From Azospirillum formosense (lineage in GTDB: Bacteria > Pseudomonadota > Alphaproteobacteria > Azospirillales > Azospirillaceae), in the NCBI RefSeq assembly GCF_040500525.1, contig NZ_CP159404.1, forward strand, positions 649,001 to 713,000: a DNA stretch of 64,000 bases, written 5' to 3'. The notes under the pieces are model-generated. The model had not been told where the DNA came from and made no database searches. It saw only the letters and a program-made list of their open reading frames with translations. This document shows positions 35,115 to 44,182 of this stretch, in pieces. Every line of letters starts with the position of its first letter. Position 1 is the stretch's first letter. A program made the position numbers and the translations under genes.

Positions 35115-35674
35115 TGAGCCTCTCCATGGAGTTGACCGGGGGTAACGACCGGACGGCGGCGGAACGCGGAGACGCCGCGCCGAACCGCTTCCGCGAATAT
35201 TTTAAAGTCCAGAGACAAGGCGCAGCGTTTCGCCATGCGAAGCGTGCATATGCTCGGGCTTTACGCGGAAATGCACGGCCATGTCTGGAATTGTGCGGCG
35301 TTTCGAAGCCTGAACCGGCTCCGCTGCACCCGGCAGACTGTGACCGGCGCGGAGTTGACCGTCAAACACGCGGACGGGGTATCGGATATGATTATTTATG
35401 ACGGTCGCCGTCGTAAGCACAGCGACGGATGGCCCTTCTTTTTTTCAATTGTTGCGCGGCGCCATTCACGGTACTCGAAGTCTGTCCGGCAACGATTGCG
35501 CAGCGGAACACCACAGTCCATTTGGTCAATCCATTCGGACCTGCTCTTCAGACGACGCCCGAAGTCTCGGTTATCTCCAAAGAAAACAAGAAGGCCGCAG
35601 CGCGTCCTTTGCACCCATCCGCCACGCCCATCCCGGGCCGGACCGCCAGCCAGCAAGACGAAAGGGGCGACGAC
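35115..35674. other. Divergent regulatory gap of the exopolysaccharide locus
   Basis: A 560-base region between the minus-strand and plus-strand gene series. The frame of the Wzc-type gene is open back to an ATG at 35429, but codons there are not GC3-biased and that ATG has no RBS, so I treat it as non-coding. TTGACC at 35355-35360 has no good -10 partner. Promoters must lie here but are not clear by eye. Confidence 0.45.
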
Positions 35675-38035
35675 GTGACATCTTCGATCGGCAAAGGCGG
35701 AACGCTTCCAGGCCACGAAGCGCACGCCAGCGTCCTTCCGGACAGTCTTCTGCAATCGGGCGGCGGGGAATCCTCCGACGTCCGCGGCCGGCAGGAGGCG
35801 ACCGTCTTCGCCACGCTGGCGGTGCTGTGGCGGCGCAAGCTGCTGCTGCTCACCATCATCCTGCTGGGAACGGCGACCATCACCTACGTCATGCAGTCGC
35901 TGAAGCCGATGTACCGTGCCACCGCGATGGTTCAACTCGACTCCCGGCGGGTCGAACTGGCGGAGTTCAAGTCGGTGGTGTCCAACCTGACTCCCGAGGC
36001 GCCGGCCGTGCGCAGCGAGGTGTCCATCGTCGGCTCGCGCGCCCTGGCGGAGCGGGTGGTGGAAAAGCTCGGCCTGCTCAACGACGCCGAATTCAACCCG
36101 ACGCTCAAGGCGCTGGACGGCGCGGACGACCATTGGCTGAAGCGCGTCACCAAGGCCGGCGTCGGCGCGCTGCCGCCGGAAGGCAACGACGTGCTGCGCC
36201 GGATCGTGCAGGAGACGACCGCCCTGTTCCGCGCCGACGACGGGCCGGTCGCCCGCGACCCTAATCAAGCCCGCCTGCTGACCATCGACACGCTGCTGCG
36301 CCGGATCGAGGCGCGCAACGACGACCGCTCCTTCACCATCATCATCGAGGCGTCGTCGGTCGATCCCGCGAAGGCCGCCGCCATCGCCAACGCCTTCGGC
36401 CAAGCCTATCTGGACTACCGGACGGAGATGAACCGCGACCTGACCGAACGGGTCAACCAGTGGCTCGGCGGGCGGCTCGTAGAGGCGCGCGAGGCGGTGC
36501 GCGGCGCCGAGGAGGCCATCCGCAGCTTCCGCAAGGAGAACAGCCTGCTGGAGCTGCCGCCCGACGGGCGCAACATGGTCCAGCAGCAGATGAACGAACT
36601 CGCCACCCAGCTGACCGCCGCGCAGGCGCAGAAGGCGGCGGCCGAGGCCCGCGTGCGCCAGGCCCGCGACCAGACCGCCGCCAACAACGCCGCGGCGATC
36701 CCGGAGGTGCTGGCCTCCCCGCTGATCCAGAAGCTGCGCGAGGCCGAGGCGATGCTGGAGCGCCGGCTGGCCGAGCTTCAGCAGGTCTATGGCGACAAGC
36801 ACCAGGAGATCGTGAATCTCCGCCGCGGCATCGGCGAGTTGAAGGCCCGCATCCGCGACGAGGTCGGCAAGATCCAGAAGGGGCTGGACGCCGACCTGGA
36901 GGTCGCGCGCATCCGCGAGGCCACCCTGCTGAAGAGCATCGCCGACCTGCAGGACCAGCAGAAGGGCATCGAGGCGACCGGCATCCAGCTCCGCGACCTG
37001 GAGCGCGCCGCCGACGCGCACCGCACGCTCTACCGCAGCCTCGCCGAACGCTACGAGCAGACGATGGCGCTGAAGAACACCGGCGCTCTGGACGCGCATC
37101 TCAGCGCCCCGGCGCTGCCGCCGATCCGCCCGGCCTTCCCGCAGCTGCGCATGTCGCTGGGCGTCGGGCTGGTCGGCTCCACGGCGCTGGCGGTGGCGCT
37201 GGTGCTGCTGCTGGAGCGGCTCAGCTCCGGCCTGCGCACGCCGACCCAGGTGGAGCGGGCGACCGGCGTGCCCTGCCTCGGCATGGTCCCGGCGCTCCCC
37301 CGCAACGAGGCGGTCTGGAACCTGCCCTTGTACCCCGAAAACCGCCCCGACAGCCGCCGCGCCCGCGAGATCGGCGCCTTCCGCGAGGCGATCCAGACGG
37401 TGCGCACCATGGCCTGCATGCCGCGCAAGCGGGGGACGCCGCCCAAGGTGCTGCTCGTCACCTCCTCCATCCCCAAGGAAGGCAAATCGATGCTGGCGGC
37501 CAATCTGGCGCGGTCGCTGGCCGGTCTGGGGCTGAACACGCTGCTGATTGACGCGGACTTCCGCCGTCCCTCCATCGCGACGCTGCTGGGCTACCGGCCG
37601 CAAGGCAGCGTCGCCGACCTGCTGGACGGCCGCGTCGGCATCGACGACCTGATCCATCAGGAAACCACCAACCTCGGGGTGCTGGGCAACGCCGTCGGCA
37701 CCTCCGACGCCCACGACCGCATCAGCTCACAGGCGATGAGCGACCTGATCCAGTGGGCGCGCCACAACTACGACGTGGTGGTGATCGACTCCGCCCCGGT
37801 GATGCTGTTCTCCGACGCGCTGGCCCTGTCCTTCCTGGCCGACAGCGTGATCTACGTCGTCCGCTGGCAGCACACCCCGCTGGACACCGTGACGGCCGGC
37901 TTGAACAAGCTGAGGTCGGTCGACAGCGCGGTCGGCGGCGTCGTGCTGTCGCGGGTCGTCGCGTCCAAGCACGTCAAGTACGGCCACAAGGACGACGCCT
38001 ACTACTACGCCCTGCACGCGCCCGCGCGGCATTGA
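35675..38035 (+). CDS. Wzc/ExoP-type polysaccharide co-polymerase with bacterial tyrosine kinase domain
   Basis: A 786-aa inner-membrane protein controlling polymer length and export. The first TM is at about 49-75, followed by a large periplasmic Wzz domain with long coiled coil (about 200-430) and a second TM near 490-515. The cytoplasmic BY-kinase has Walker A SSIPKEGKSMLA at about 595, Walker A' LLIDADFRRP and Walker B VVVIDSAPV. A C-terminal tyrosine cluster (Tyr769, Tyr776-778) can be autophosphorylated. The start is uncertain: GTG 35675 has AAAGGGG upstream and normal codon use after it; ATG 35429 would add 82 residues. No cognate phosphatase or Wza-type exporter is seen nearby. Confidence 0.9.
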   Translation: MTSSIGKGGTLPGHEAHASVLPDSLLQSGGGESSDVRGRQEATVFATLAVLWRRKLLLLTIILLGTATITYVMQSLKPMYRATAMVQLDSRRVELAEFKSVVSNLTPEAPAVRSEVSIVGSRALAERVVEKLGLLNDAEFNPTLKALDGADDHWLKRVTKAGVGALPPEGNDVLRRIVQETTALFRADDGPVARDPNQARLLTIDTLLRRIEARNDDRSFTIIIEASSVDPAKAAAIANAFGQAYLDYRTEMNRDLTERVNQWLGGRLVEAREAVRGAEEAIRSFRKENSLLELPPDGRNMVQQQMNELATQLTAAQAQKAAAEARVRQARDQTAANNAAAIPEVLASPLIQKLREAEAMLERRLAELQQVYGDKHQEIVNLRRGIGELKARIRDEVGKIQKGLDADLEVARIREATLLKSIADLQDQQKGIEATGIQLRDLERAADAHRTLYRSLAERYEQTMALKNTGALDAHLSAPALPPIRPAFPQLRMSLGVGLVGSTALAVALVLLLERLSSGLRTPTQVERATGVPCLGMVPALPRNEAVWNLPLYPENRPDSRRAREIGAFREAIQTVRTMACMPRKRGTPPKVLLVTSSIPKEGKSMLAANLARSLAGLGLNTLLIDADFRRPSIATLLGYRPQGSVADLLDGRVGIDDLIHQETTNLGVLGNAVGTSDAHDRISSQAMSDLIQWARHNYDVVVIDSAPVMLFSDALALSFLADSVIYVVRWQHTPLDTVTAGLNKLRSVDSAVGGVVLSRVVASKHVKYGHKDDAYYYALHAPARH

Positions 38036-38087
38036 CGGCGCCGACGGACGGCGCCCACGCGACGGCAATCCCAAAAGCGAGGATTCC

Positions 38088-40328
38088 ATGACCAACGCCG
38101 AGTTCCCGCGGCTTGCCATCATCGGCTGCGGCAGCATCGTGAGCCACCACCTGTTGCCGGCTCTGCTCCGCTTGGGCTGGCGGCCGAGCGTGCTCGTCGA
38201 TCCCTCGCCGGAGAGGCTGGAGGCGGTGCAGGCCATGCTCGGCCGCAACCGCGCCCCCGTCGCCGTGGCCGACTGGCGGGAGGCGGCGGACGGCTTCGAC
38301 GCGGCGCTGGTGGCGGCCCCGCCGATGTTCCACGCGCCGGTCGGCCAGAGCCTGCTGGAGGCCGGAAAGCACGTCTTCATGGAAAAGCCGCTGGCCGTCG
38401 CGCTGGCCGACGCCGAGCGCATGGTGCAGACCGCGGAGGAGCGTCGGCGCGTGCTCGCCGTCGGGCTGATGCGCCGCTACGTCAACGGCGTCCGCTGGCT
38501 GAAGGCGCTGATCGACTCCGGCCAGCTCGGCCGCGTCCTGCGCTTCGAGGCGCGGGAGGGCTTCGTCTACAACTGGGGCATCAGCTCGCCGGCCATGCTG
38601 CGGCGCGACGGGGCGGGCGGCGGCGTGCTGCTCGACACCGGGTCGCACACGCTGGACCTGCTGCTGTGGTGGTTCGGGGAGGCGGCGGAGGTCGACTACA
38701 GCGACGACAGCTACGGCGGGCTGGAATCCGACTGCCGGCTGTCCCTGACCATGGCGTCCGGAGCCACCGGGACGCTGGAGCTGAGCCGCACCCGCGCCCT
38801 GCGCAACACCATCCGCGTCCACGGCACCAAGGGAAGCGTCGAGGTCCATCTCTACGAGAACCAGATCGTCTCGGACGTGCCGCAGATCCTCGATTTCGTC
38901 CATGACGGCTTCTCGGCCAACCACATCCCGCCGCAGATCTTCGGCGACCTGTTCCAGGCAGAGCTGAAGGACTTCGCCGACGCCATCCGCGAGGGGCGCC
39001 CGGCCGCCGTCGGCGGGCGCGAGGCCCTGCCCTCCACCGCCTTGATCGAGCGCTGCTACGCCAGCCGCAAGACGCTGGCCCTGCCCTGGGTGGTTGGCCC
39101 GGCGCCGGCGGCATCTCCCCATGCCGACGGGCCGACGGTCGTGGTGACGGGCGCCGCCGGCTTCATCGGCGGACGGCTGGTCGAGCGGCTGTGCCTGGAG
39201 CATGGCGCCAGGGTCCGCTGCATCGTCCGCGACATCGCGCAGGCGGTGCGTCTGGCCCGCTTCCCAGTGGAGATCATCCGCGCCGACCTGCTGGACCGCG
39301 AAGCCATCGGCAAGGCGGTGGCCGGCGCCGACTGGGTCTTCCACTGCGCCTACGACGTGCGGTCGCGCCGCCAGAACATCGACGGGATGAACGCGCTGAT
39401 CGACGCCAGCCTCGCCAACGGGGTGGAGAGCTTCGTCCATCTCAGCACCTTCTCGGTCTACGAACCGCTGCCCGACGGCCCGCTGTCGGAGGAGACCCGC
39501 GACGGCGACCGGGCCTGGAGCTACGTCCAGAACAAGCTCGACCTTGAAGCCATGGTGCTCGACGCGGCGCGCACGCGCGGCCTGCCGGGGGTGGTGCTCC
39601 AGCCCTCCATCGTCTACGGCCCCTTCTGCAAGCCGTGGACGAACGCCCCCGCCGAGATGCTGCTGAGCGGCACGGTGGTGCTGCCGCAGGAAGGCGGGCT
39701 GTGCAACGCCGTCTACATCGACGATCTGGTGGACGCGATGATCGCGGCGACCCGCAGCCCCCAGGCCATCGGGGAGCGCTTCGTGATCTCCGGACCCGAC
39801 GCCCCGCCCTGGGCCGCCGTCTTCGGGCGCTTCCAGGAGGCGCTGGGCGTGGACAGCTTGCGCTTCCAGCCCGCCGAGGCCATCCGCAAGGAGATGAAGA
39901 GCCTGCGGCGCGACATCGCCATGGTGCTTCAGGACCCCAAGAAGATCATCCAGATCATCGTGCGCTGGCGCCCCGCCCGCCGGCTGCTCCAGGGCGGGTT
40001 CGACCGCCTGCCGCCGCGGCTTCGCCACCTCGTGATGGTCCATTATTTCCTGAAGAAGAAGGCCAGCCGCAACCAGCTCTGGCTGCCCGACGCGCAGAAG
40101 CTGGCGCTCTATCAGGCCAGGGCGCTCATCGACCTGACCAAGGCGCGGCGCCTGCTCGGCTACGAGCCGCGCTTCGCCTTCGAGGACGGCATGGCGCTGA
40201 CCGCGGACTATCTGCGCTGGGCCTACCGCGACGTTCCGCGCACCGCTCCCGCCGCCGCGCGGCCTGCCAATGAGGACCGGCATCCCCTGCCCGCCCCCAC
40301 CGAGACGACGCGGGTCGGCAGCGCATGA
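38088..40328 (+). CDS. Fusion: Gfo/Idh/MocA oxidoreductase plus NAD-dependent epimerase/dehydratase
   Basis: A 746-aa two-domain protein. Residues 1-335 are a Gfo/Idh/MocA oxidoreductase: IIGCGSI binds the nucleotide, EKP at 99-101 is the hallmark catalytic/binding motif, and GGGVLLDTGSHTLDLLLWW is the substrate segment. After a Pro/Ala linker at 335-348, an extended SDR begins: VVTGAAGFIGGRLVERL, with Y479xxxK483 in WSYVQNKLDLE. The pair could oxidise and then epimerise or reduce a nucleotide sugar without releasing the keto intermediate. It lies 52 bases after the Wzc-type gene. Its end overlaps the flippase gene as ATGA. Confidence 0.87.
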   Translation: MTNAEFPRLAIIGCGSIVSHHLLPALLRLGWRPSVLVDPSPERLEAVQAMLGRNRAPVAVADWREAADGFDAALVAAPPMFHAPVGQSLLEAGKHVFMEKPLAVALADAERMVQTAEERRRVLAVGLMRRYVNGVRWLKALIDSGQLGRVLRFEAREGFVYNWGISSPAMLRRDGAGGGVLLDTGSHTLDLLLWWFGEAAEVDYSDDSYGGLESDCRLSLTMASGATGTLELSRTRALRNTIRVHGTKGSVEVHLYENQIVSDVPQILDFVHDGFSANHIPPQIFGDLFQAELKDFADAIREGRPAAVGGREALPSTALIERCYASRKTLALPWVVGPAPAASPHADGPTVVVTGAAGFIGGRLVERLCLEHGARVRCIVRDIAQAVRLARFPVEIIRADLLDREAIGKAVAGADWVFHCAYDVRSRRQNIDGMNALIDASLANGVESFVHLSTFSVYEPLPDGPLSEETRDGDRAWSYVQNKLDLEAMVLDAARTRGLPGVVLQPSIVYGPFCKPWTNAPAEMLLSGTVVLPQEGGLCNAVYIDDLVDAMIAATRSPQAIGERFVISGPDAPPWAAVFGRFQEALGVDSLRFQPAEAIRKEMKSLRRDIAMVLQDPKKIIQIIVRWRPARRLLQGGFDRLPPRLRHLVMVHYFLKKKASRNQLWLPDAQKLALYQARALIDLTKARRLLGYEPRFAFEDGMALTADYLRWAYRDVPRTAPAAARPANEDRHPLPAPTETTRVGSA

Positions 40329-41602
40329 GAATGATCCCGGCGTCGCTTCCAGCCTCGTTGGTGCGCAGCTTCTGGACCCTCGCCGACCAGGGCGTGGTCA
40401 GCCTGGGCATGTTCGCCATCAACATCCAGCTCGCCCGGACCTTCCCGTCGGAGGAATACGGGACCTTCGTCTTCTTCCTCTCGGTCCTGCTGGCGCTCCA
40501 GGTCGTCAATGTCAGCCTGATCCAGTACCCGCTGTCGGTGGAGGGCGCGGTGCTGGACCGCGCCGAACGCCGGACCCTGGCGGGCCGCGCCGTCCTGATG
40601 ACCGCCGGGTCGATCCTGCCGCTGTCCGGCATCGTGGCGCTGGTCGGCTATGGGCTCGGCATGCCGGAGCTGGTCGGCCCCGCCGTGCTCTACTTCATCG
40701 TCTGGCAGGTGCAGGAGATCGGACGGCGCGGGCTGATGTCCGGGCTGAAGCACGACAAGGCGCTGTGGGGCGACAGCGTCACCTACCTGGGCCAGATCGC
40801 CGTTCTGAACCTGATGGCGCTGGGCGGCCACCTGACGCTGGAACGGGTGTTCATCGCCATGACCGGTCCGGCGCTGGCCGGGGCGGTGGTCCATTTCGCG
40901 ATCCTGCGCCCGCGCTTCGACGGCCTGTCGGATTTGCCGGCGGTCGTCCGCCGCTTCTGGTCGATCGGGCATTGGGCGCTCGCCAACAACCTGTTCCTGA
41001 TGCTGCGGGTGCAGAGCCTCGTCTGGCTGATGGCGGCGATGGACGGCATGGCGTCGACCGCGGCGTTCCAGGCGGTGGTCAATCTGGTGAACATCGCCAA
41101 CCCGATCATCATCGGCATGGGCAACCTCGTTCCCCAGATCGCCGCGCGCGGCCGCAGCACCCTGTCGTCCAACACGGGCGGGCTTCACCCCGACGAGCAG
41201 GCGTGGCTGGCGATCCGCGGCTACGTCGTCATCGGTGCGGCACCGCTGCTGGTCTATTACAGCCTCGGCCTGCTGATCCCGCACCAGATGCTGAACGTCG
41301 TCTATGGCGCCATGTCGCCCTACGCCGACCAGGACTGGCCGCTGCGCCTGCTCTCCATCGGGGCGCTGGCCGGCTATCTGGCGGAGATGGTCTGCAGCTA
41401 CTTCTACGGCGTGCAGCGCAGCCAGTTCGCGCTGGTGGTGAACGTCACCGGGACGCTGGCGGTGTTCGCGGCGGTCGGTCCGCTGGCGGCGATGTACGGC
41501 GTCGCCGGGGTGTGCATGGCCCTGCTGTTCTCCAGCCTTCTGCGCGTCGGCGCCGCCCACTATTACCTCTCCAAGACGAGGACCGCCCATGTCGCCCGCT
41601 GA
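40325..41602 (+). CDS. Polysaccharide flippase (Wzx/MOP-family)
   Basis: A 425-aa membrane protein with about twelve hydrophobic segments, proposed to flip the lipid-linked repeat unit across the inner membrane. The early segment FWTLADQGVVSLGMFAINIQ and a following R-x-FPSEEYGTF are typical of oligosaccharide flippases (Gly-x-x-Phe/Tyr-Gly after helix 1). It starts within the previous stop (ATGA) and overlaps the next GT by 14 bases, so it is tightly coupled in the operon. Confidence 0.85.
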   Translation: MRMIPASLPASLVRSFWTLADQGVVSLGMFAINIQLARTFPSEEYGTFVFFLSVLLALQVVNVSLIQYPLSVEGAVLDRAERRTLAGRAVLMTAGSILPLSGIVALVGYGLGMPELVGPAVLYFIVWQVQEIGRRGLMSGLKHDKALWGDSVTYLGQIAVLNLMALGGHLTLERVFIAMTGPALAGAVVHFAILRPRFDGLSDLPAVVRRFWSIGHWALANNLFLMLRVQSLVWLMAAMDGMASTAAFQAVVNLVNIANPIIIGMGNLVPQIAARGRSTLSSNTGGLHPDEQAWLAIRGYVVIGAAPLLVYYSLGLLIPHQMLNVVYGAMSPYADQDWPLRLLSIGALAGYLAEMVCSYFYGVQRSQFALVVNVTGTLAVFAAVGPLAAMYGVAGVCMALLFSSLLRVGAAHYYLSKTRTAHVAR

Positions 41603-42815
41603 CGGCAGCGCCTCATTCACCATGGACGAAGCCGGAGTCCGTCCGCTCGACCTCCGGCACGTCGTGATCCAGCCGGCCATCGCCCATCCCTCTTCGGCGA
41701 ACGGGCTGCACAACGTGGTGCGCAGCCTGATCGCGGAGCAGCGGGCCATGGGCGACGAGGCGCGGCTGTGCCTGTTCTCCGACGATCCGGACGCCCTGAC
41801 CGGCATCCCGGCGGACTGCCCGGCGCAGCGCTTTCCCCTCGGCGGGCCGCGGCTGTCCGGGCGGTCGCTGACCATCGCGGAGGCGACGCTCGACCGCCTT
41901 CTGGAGGGCGCCGGACCGGACACGGTGGTTCACATCCATGGCGCGGTGAAGCCGCTGTTCGCGGCACTCGCCCGCGGGCTGCACCGGCGCGGCGTCGCCT
42001 ACGGCGTGACGCTGCACGGCCAGTGCTCGCACGTCTACGACATCGCGGGCCGGGTGCGCCGCCCTCTGCCCGCGGCGTGGCTGCGCGTCTTCGACGCTCC
42101 CGCCTTCGCCCGCGCCCGCTTCGTCCACGCCATCACCGAGGAGGAGGCGGCCATTGTCCGCCGGGTCGCCCCCGGCGCCGCCATCCGCCTGCTCCCCAAC
42201 ACCGCCTGGTCGGCGCGGCGCGGCGGCCTTCCCGCCGCCGTTCCGCGCGCGGCACCGGACGGCGACCGTCTGACCTTCGGCTATTGCGCGCGCTACGAGA
42301 TCGACCACAAGGGCGTGGACCTGCTGATCGACGGCTTCGCCGCCTACCGCCGCGCCGGTGGGCGCGGGGTGCTGGAACTGGCGGGGTCCGGCCCCGCCCG
42401 CGCCGAGCTGGAACGGCGGGCGAACGCCCACGGCCTCGGCACCCGCATCCGCATCCACGGCCCGGTCTTCGGGGCGGAGAAGGCGGCGATGATGGCGGGC
42501 TGGCATTATTTCACCCTGACCTCGCGCTACGACGTGATGCCGACCGGCGGCCTGGAGGCCGCCCTGTCCGGTCTGCCGCTGATCGTGACGCGGGAGACCG
42601 GCCTCGTCCCCTATGTGGAAAGCCACGGCGCCGGCTTCGGCGTGTCCGCCCTGACGGCGGAGGCGGTGGCCGACGCGCTGGCGCGGGCCGAGCGCACCGG
42701 CCCCGGCGCCTGGCAAGCCATGGCGGCCAACGCCCACCGCATGGTGGTGGCGATCGGCGATTGGGGGCGGATCGCCGCCCGGCTGCGCGCCGCCGCCTAT
42801 GGACGCCCGTCATGA
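41589..42815 (+). CDS. Glycosyltransferase family 4
   Basis: A 408-aa GT-B enzyme. The N-terminal part has HIHGAVKPLFAALARGLHRRG and GVTLHGQCSHVY. The C-terminal donor domain has GYCARYEIDHKGVDLLIDGF, the glycine-rich ELAGSGP, and the Glu-containing YDVMPTGGLEAALSGLPLIV. GAGGA lies six bases before the ATG. It overlaps both neighbours, flippase and polymerase. Donor and acceptor are not determined. Confidence 0.87.
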   Translation: MSPADGSASFTMDEAGVRPLDLRHVVIQPAIAHPSSANGLHNVVRSLIAEQRAMGDEARLCLFSDDPDALTGIPADCPAQRFPLGGPRLSGRSLTIAEATLDRLLEGAGPDTVVHIHGAVKPLFAALARGLHRRGVAYGVTLHGQCSHVYDIAGRVRRPLPAAWLRVFDAPAFARARFVHAITEEEAAIVRRVAPGAAIRLLPNTAWSARRGGLPAAVPRAAPDGDRLTFGYCARYEIDHKGVDLLIDGFAAYRRAGGRGVLELAGSGPARAELERRANAHGLGTRIRIHGPVFGAEKAAMMAGWHYFTLTSRYDVMPTGGLEAALSGLPLIVTRETGLVPYVESHGAGFGVSALTAEAVADALARAERTGPGAWQAMAANAHRMVVAIGDWGRIAARLRAAAYGRPS

Positions 42816-44182
42816 GCGCCGTCCTCGCCACGCCGAAGCGCGGCCGGACCCGCGCCGCCGACCATTACCTGACCTTCCTGATGATCGTCCTGCTGGGCTA
42901 TTCCCTGGCCGGGCGCGGCTTCGCCTACATCGGGGCGCCGCCGCTGTTCATCGGGGAGGTGCTGCTGCTCTCGGGCCTCCTGGTCATGCTGCGCACCGGC
43001 GGGGTCTTCGCCACGGTGTCCAGCCTGCCGGGAACGCTGCTGGCGATCCTGATCGTCTGGGTGCTGGCGCGCACGCTGCCCTTCTTCGGCACCTACAGCT
43101 TCGACGCGCTGCGCGACAGCGTGATCGTGATGTACGGGCTGCTCGCCTTCGTCGTCATCGCCGTGCTCTACGACGAGCCGGACCGGCTGCGCCGCCTCGT
43201 GCTGGCCTATGGCGGCTTCGCGGTGTTCTTCGTCACGGTGATGCCGGTCGTCTACCCGCTGTTCCAGCTTCTGAACGCGCAGATCCCCACCTGGCCGCGC
43301 TACGGCGTTCCCTTCATCAGCCTGCGCCCCGGCGAGGTCGGCGTGCATTTCGCGGGCATCGCCCTGTTCGTGCTGCTGGGCTTCCGCCGCCTGAACCTGC
43401 TGCAACTCGCGATGCTGGTGTTCGGCATGGCGCTGGTCGCCGCGCACAGCCGCGGCGGGATGCTCGCCATCGTCGTGCCGCTGGCCATCGCGCTGGCCCT
43501 GGTGCCGCGCAGTCGGCAGCTCGCCCCGTTGCTGGGCATCGCCGCGGTCACCGTCATCGTGGCGCTGGTGCTGAACCTGGAGATCGAGGTCTCGTCGCGC
43601 AAGCTGTCGGTCGACCAGCTCGTCACCAACGCGATGAGCATCCTGGGCACCACCGACACCGCCACGCTCGACGGCACCAAGCAGTGGCGCATCATGTGGT
43701 GGGACAAGATCATCGGCTACACCGTGCAGGGCGACCATTTCTGGGACGGCAAGGGCTTCGGCATCAATCTGGCCGACGACGACGGGTTCCAGGTGGTGGA
43801 TGCCGAGGACGGGCAGGTGCTGCGCAGCCCGCACAACGCCCACATGACGATCCTCGCCCGCGCCGGGGTGCCCGGCTTCGCCCTGTGGGCGGCGCTGCTG
43901 GGAAGCTGGTCGGTCTTCATGATGCGCGCCTTCCTGCTGGCCCGCCGCAACGGCGACCGCGCCTGGGCGCGGCTGTTCGTCCTCCTCTTCTGCTACTGGC
44001 TGTCCATCGTCATCAACGCCTCCTTCGACGTGACGCTGGAGGGGCCGATGCTGGGCATCTGGTTCTGGGTCCTGTTCGGCGTCGGCATCGCCGCCGGCCT
44101 GATCTACCGCAACGAACTCGAAAACCGGTCCGCGCTGCCACATGGCCAGCTGTCGCATCGATTGAGGGAGGATGAACGATGA
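42812..44182 (+). CDS. O-antigen ligase/Wzy-type polymerase
   Basis: A 456-aa integral membrane protein with about ten to twelve hydrophobic segments and a large periplasmic loop at about 255-345. That loop contains FWDGKGFGINLADDDGF and SPHNAHMTILARAGVPGF. The GKGFG and HNAHM/RxG motifs are typical of the Wzy/WaaL ligase-polymerase family. The start overlaps the previous stop (ATGA) and the end overlaps the next start the same way. It probably polymerises the repeat unit; no other polymerase is seen in the locus. Confidence 0.87.
   Translation: MSAVLATPKRGRTRAADHYLTFLMIVLLGYSLAGRGFAYIGAPPLFIGEVLLLSGLLVMLRTGGVFATVSSLPGTLLAILIVWVLARTLPFFGTYSFDALRDSVIVMYGLLAFVVIAVLYDEPDRLRRLVLAYGGFAVFFVTVMPVVYPLFQLLNAQIPTWPRYGVPFISLRPGEVGVHFAGIALFVLLGFRRLNLLQLAMLVFGMALVAAHSRGGMLAIVVPLAIALALVPRSRQLAPLLGIAAVTVIVALVLNLEIEVSSRKLSVDQLVTNAMSILGTTDTATLDGTKQWRIMWWDKIIGYTVQGDHFWDGKGFGINLADDDGFQVVDAEDGQVLRSPHNAHMTILARAGVPGFALWAALLGSWSVFMMRAFLLARRNGDRAWARLFVLLFCYWLSIVINASFDVTLEGPMLGIWFWVLFGVGIAAGLIYRNELENRSALPHGQLSHRLREDER

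Noticed and set aside
35429-35674. Upstream ATG for the Wzc-type protein
   Set aside because: The 82 added codons lack GC3 bias and the ATG has no RBS; kept only as an alternative start.
35396-37714. 772-aa minus-strand open frame opposite the Wzc-type gene
   Set aside because: Shadow frame with no recognisable domain; the plus strand has Wzz and BY-kinase motifs.
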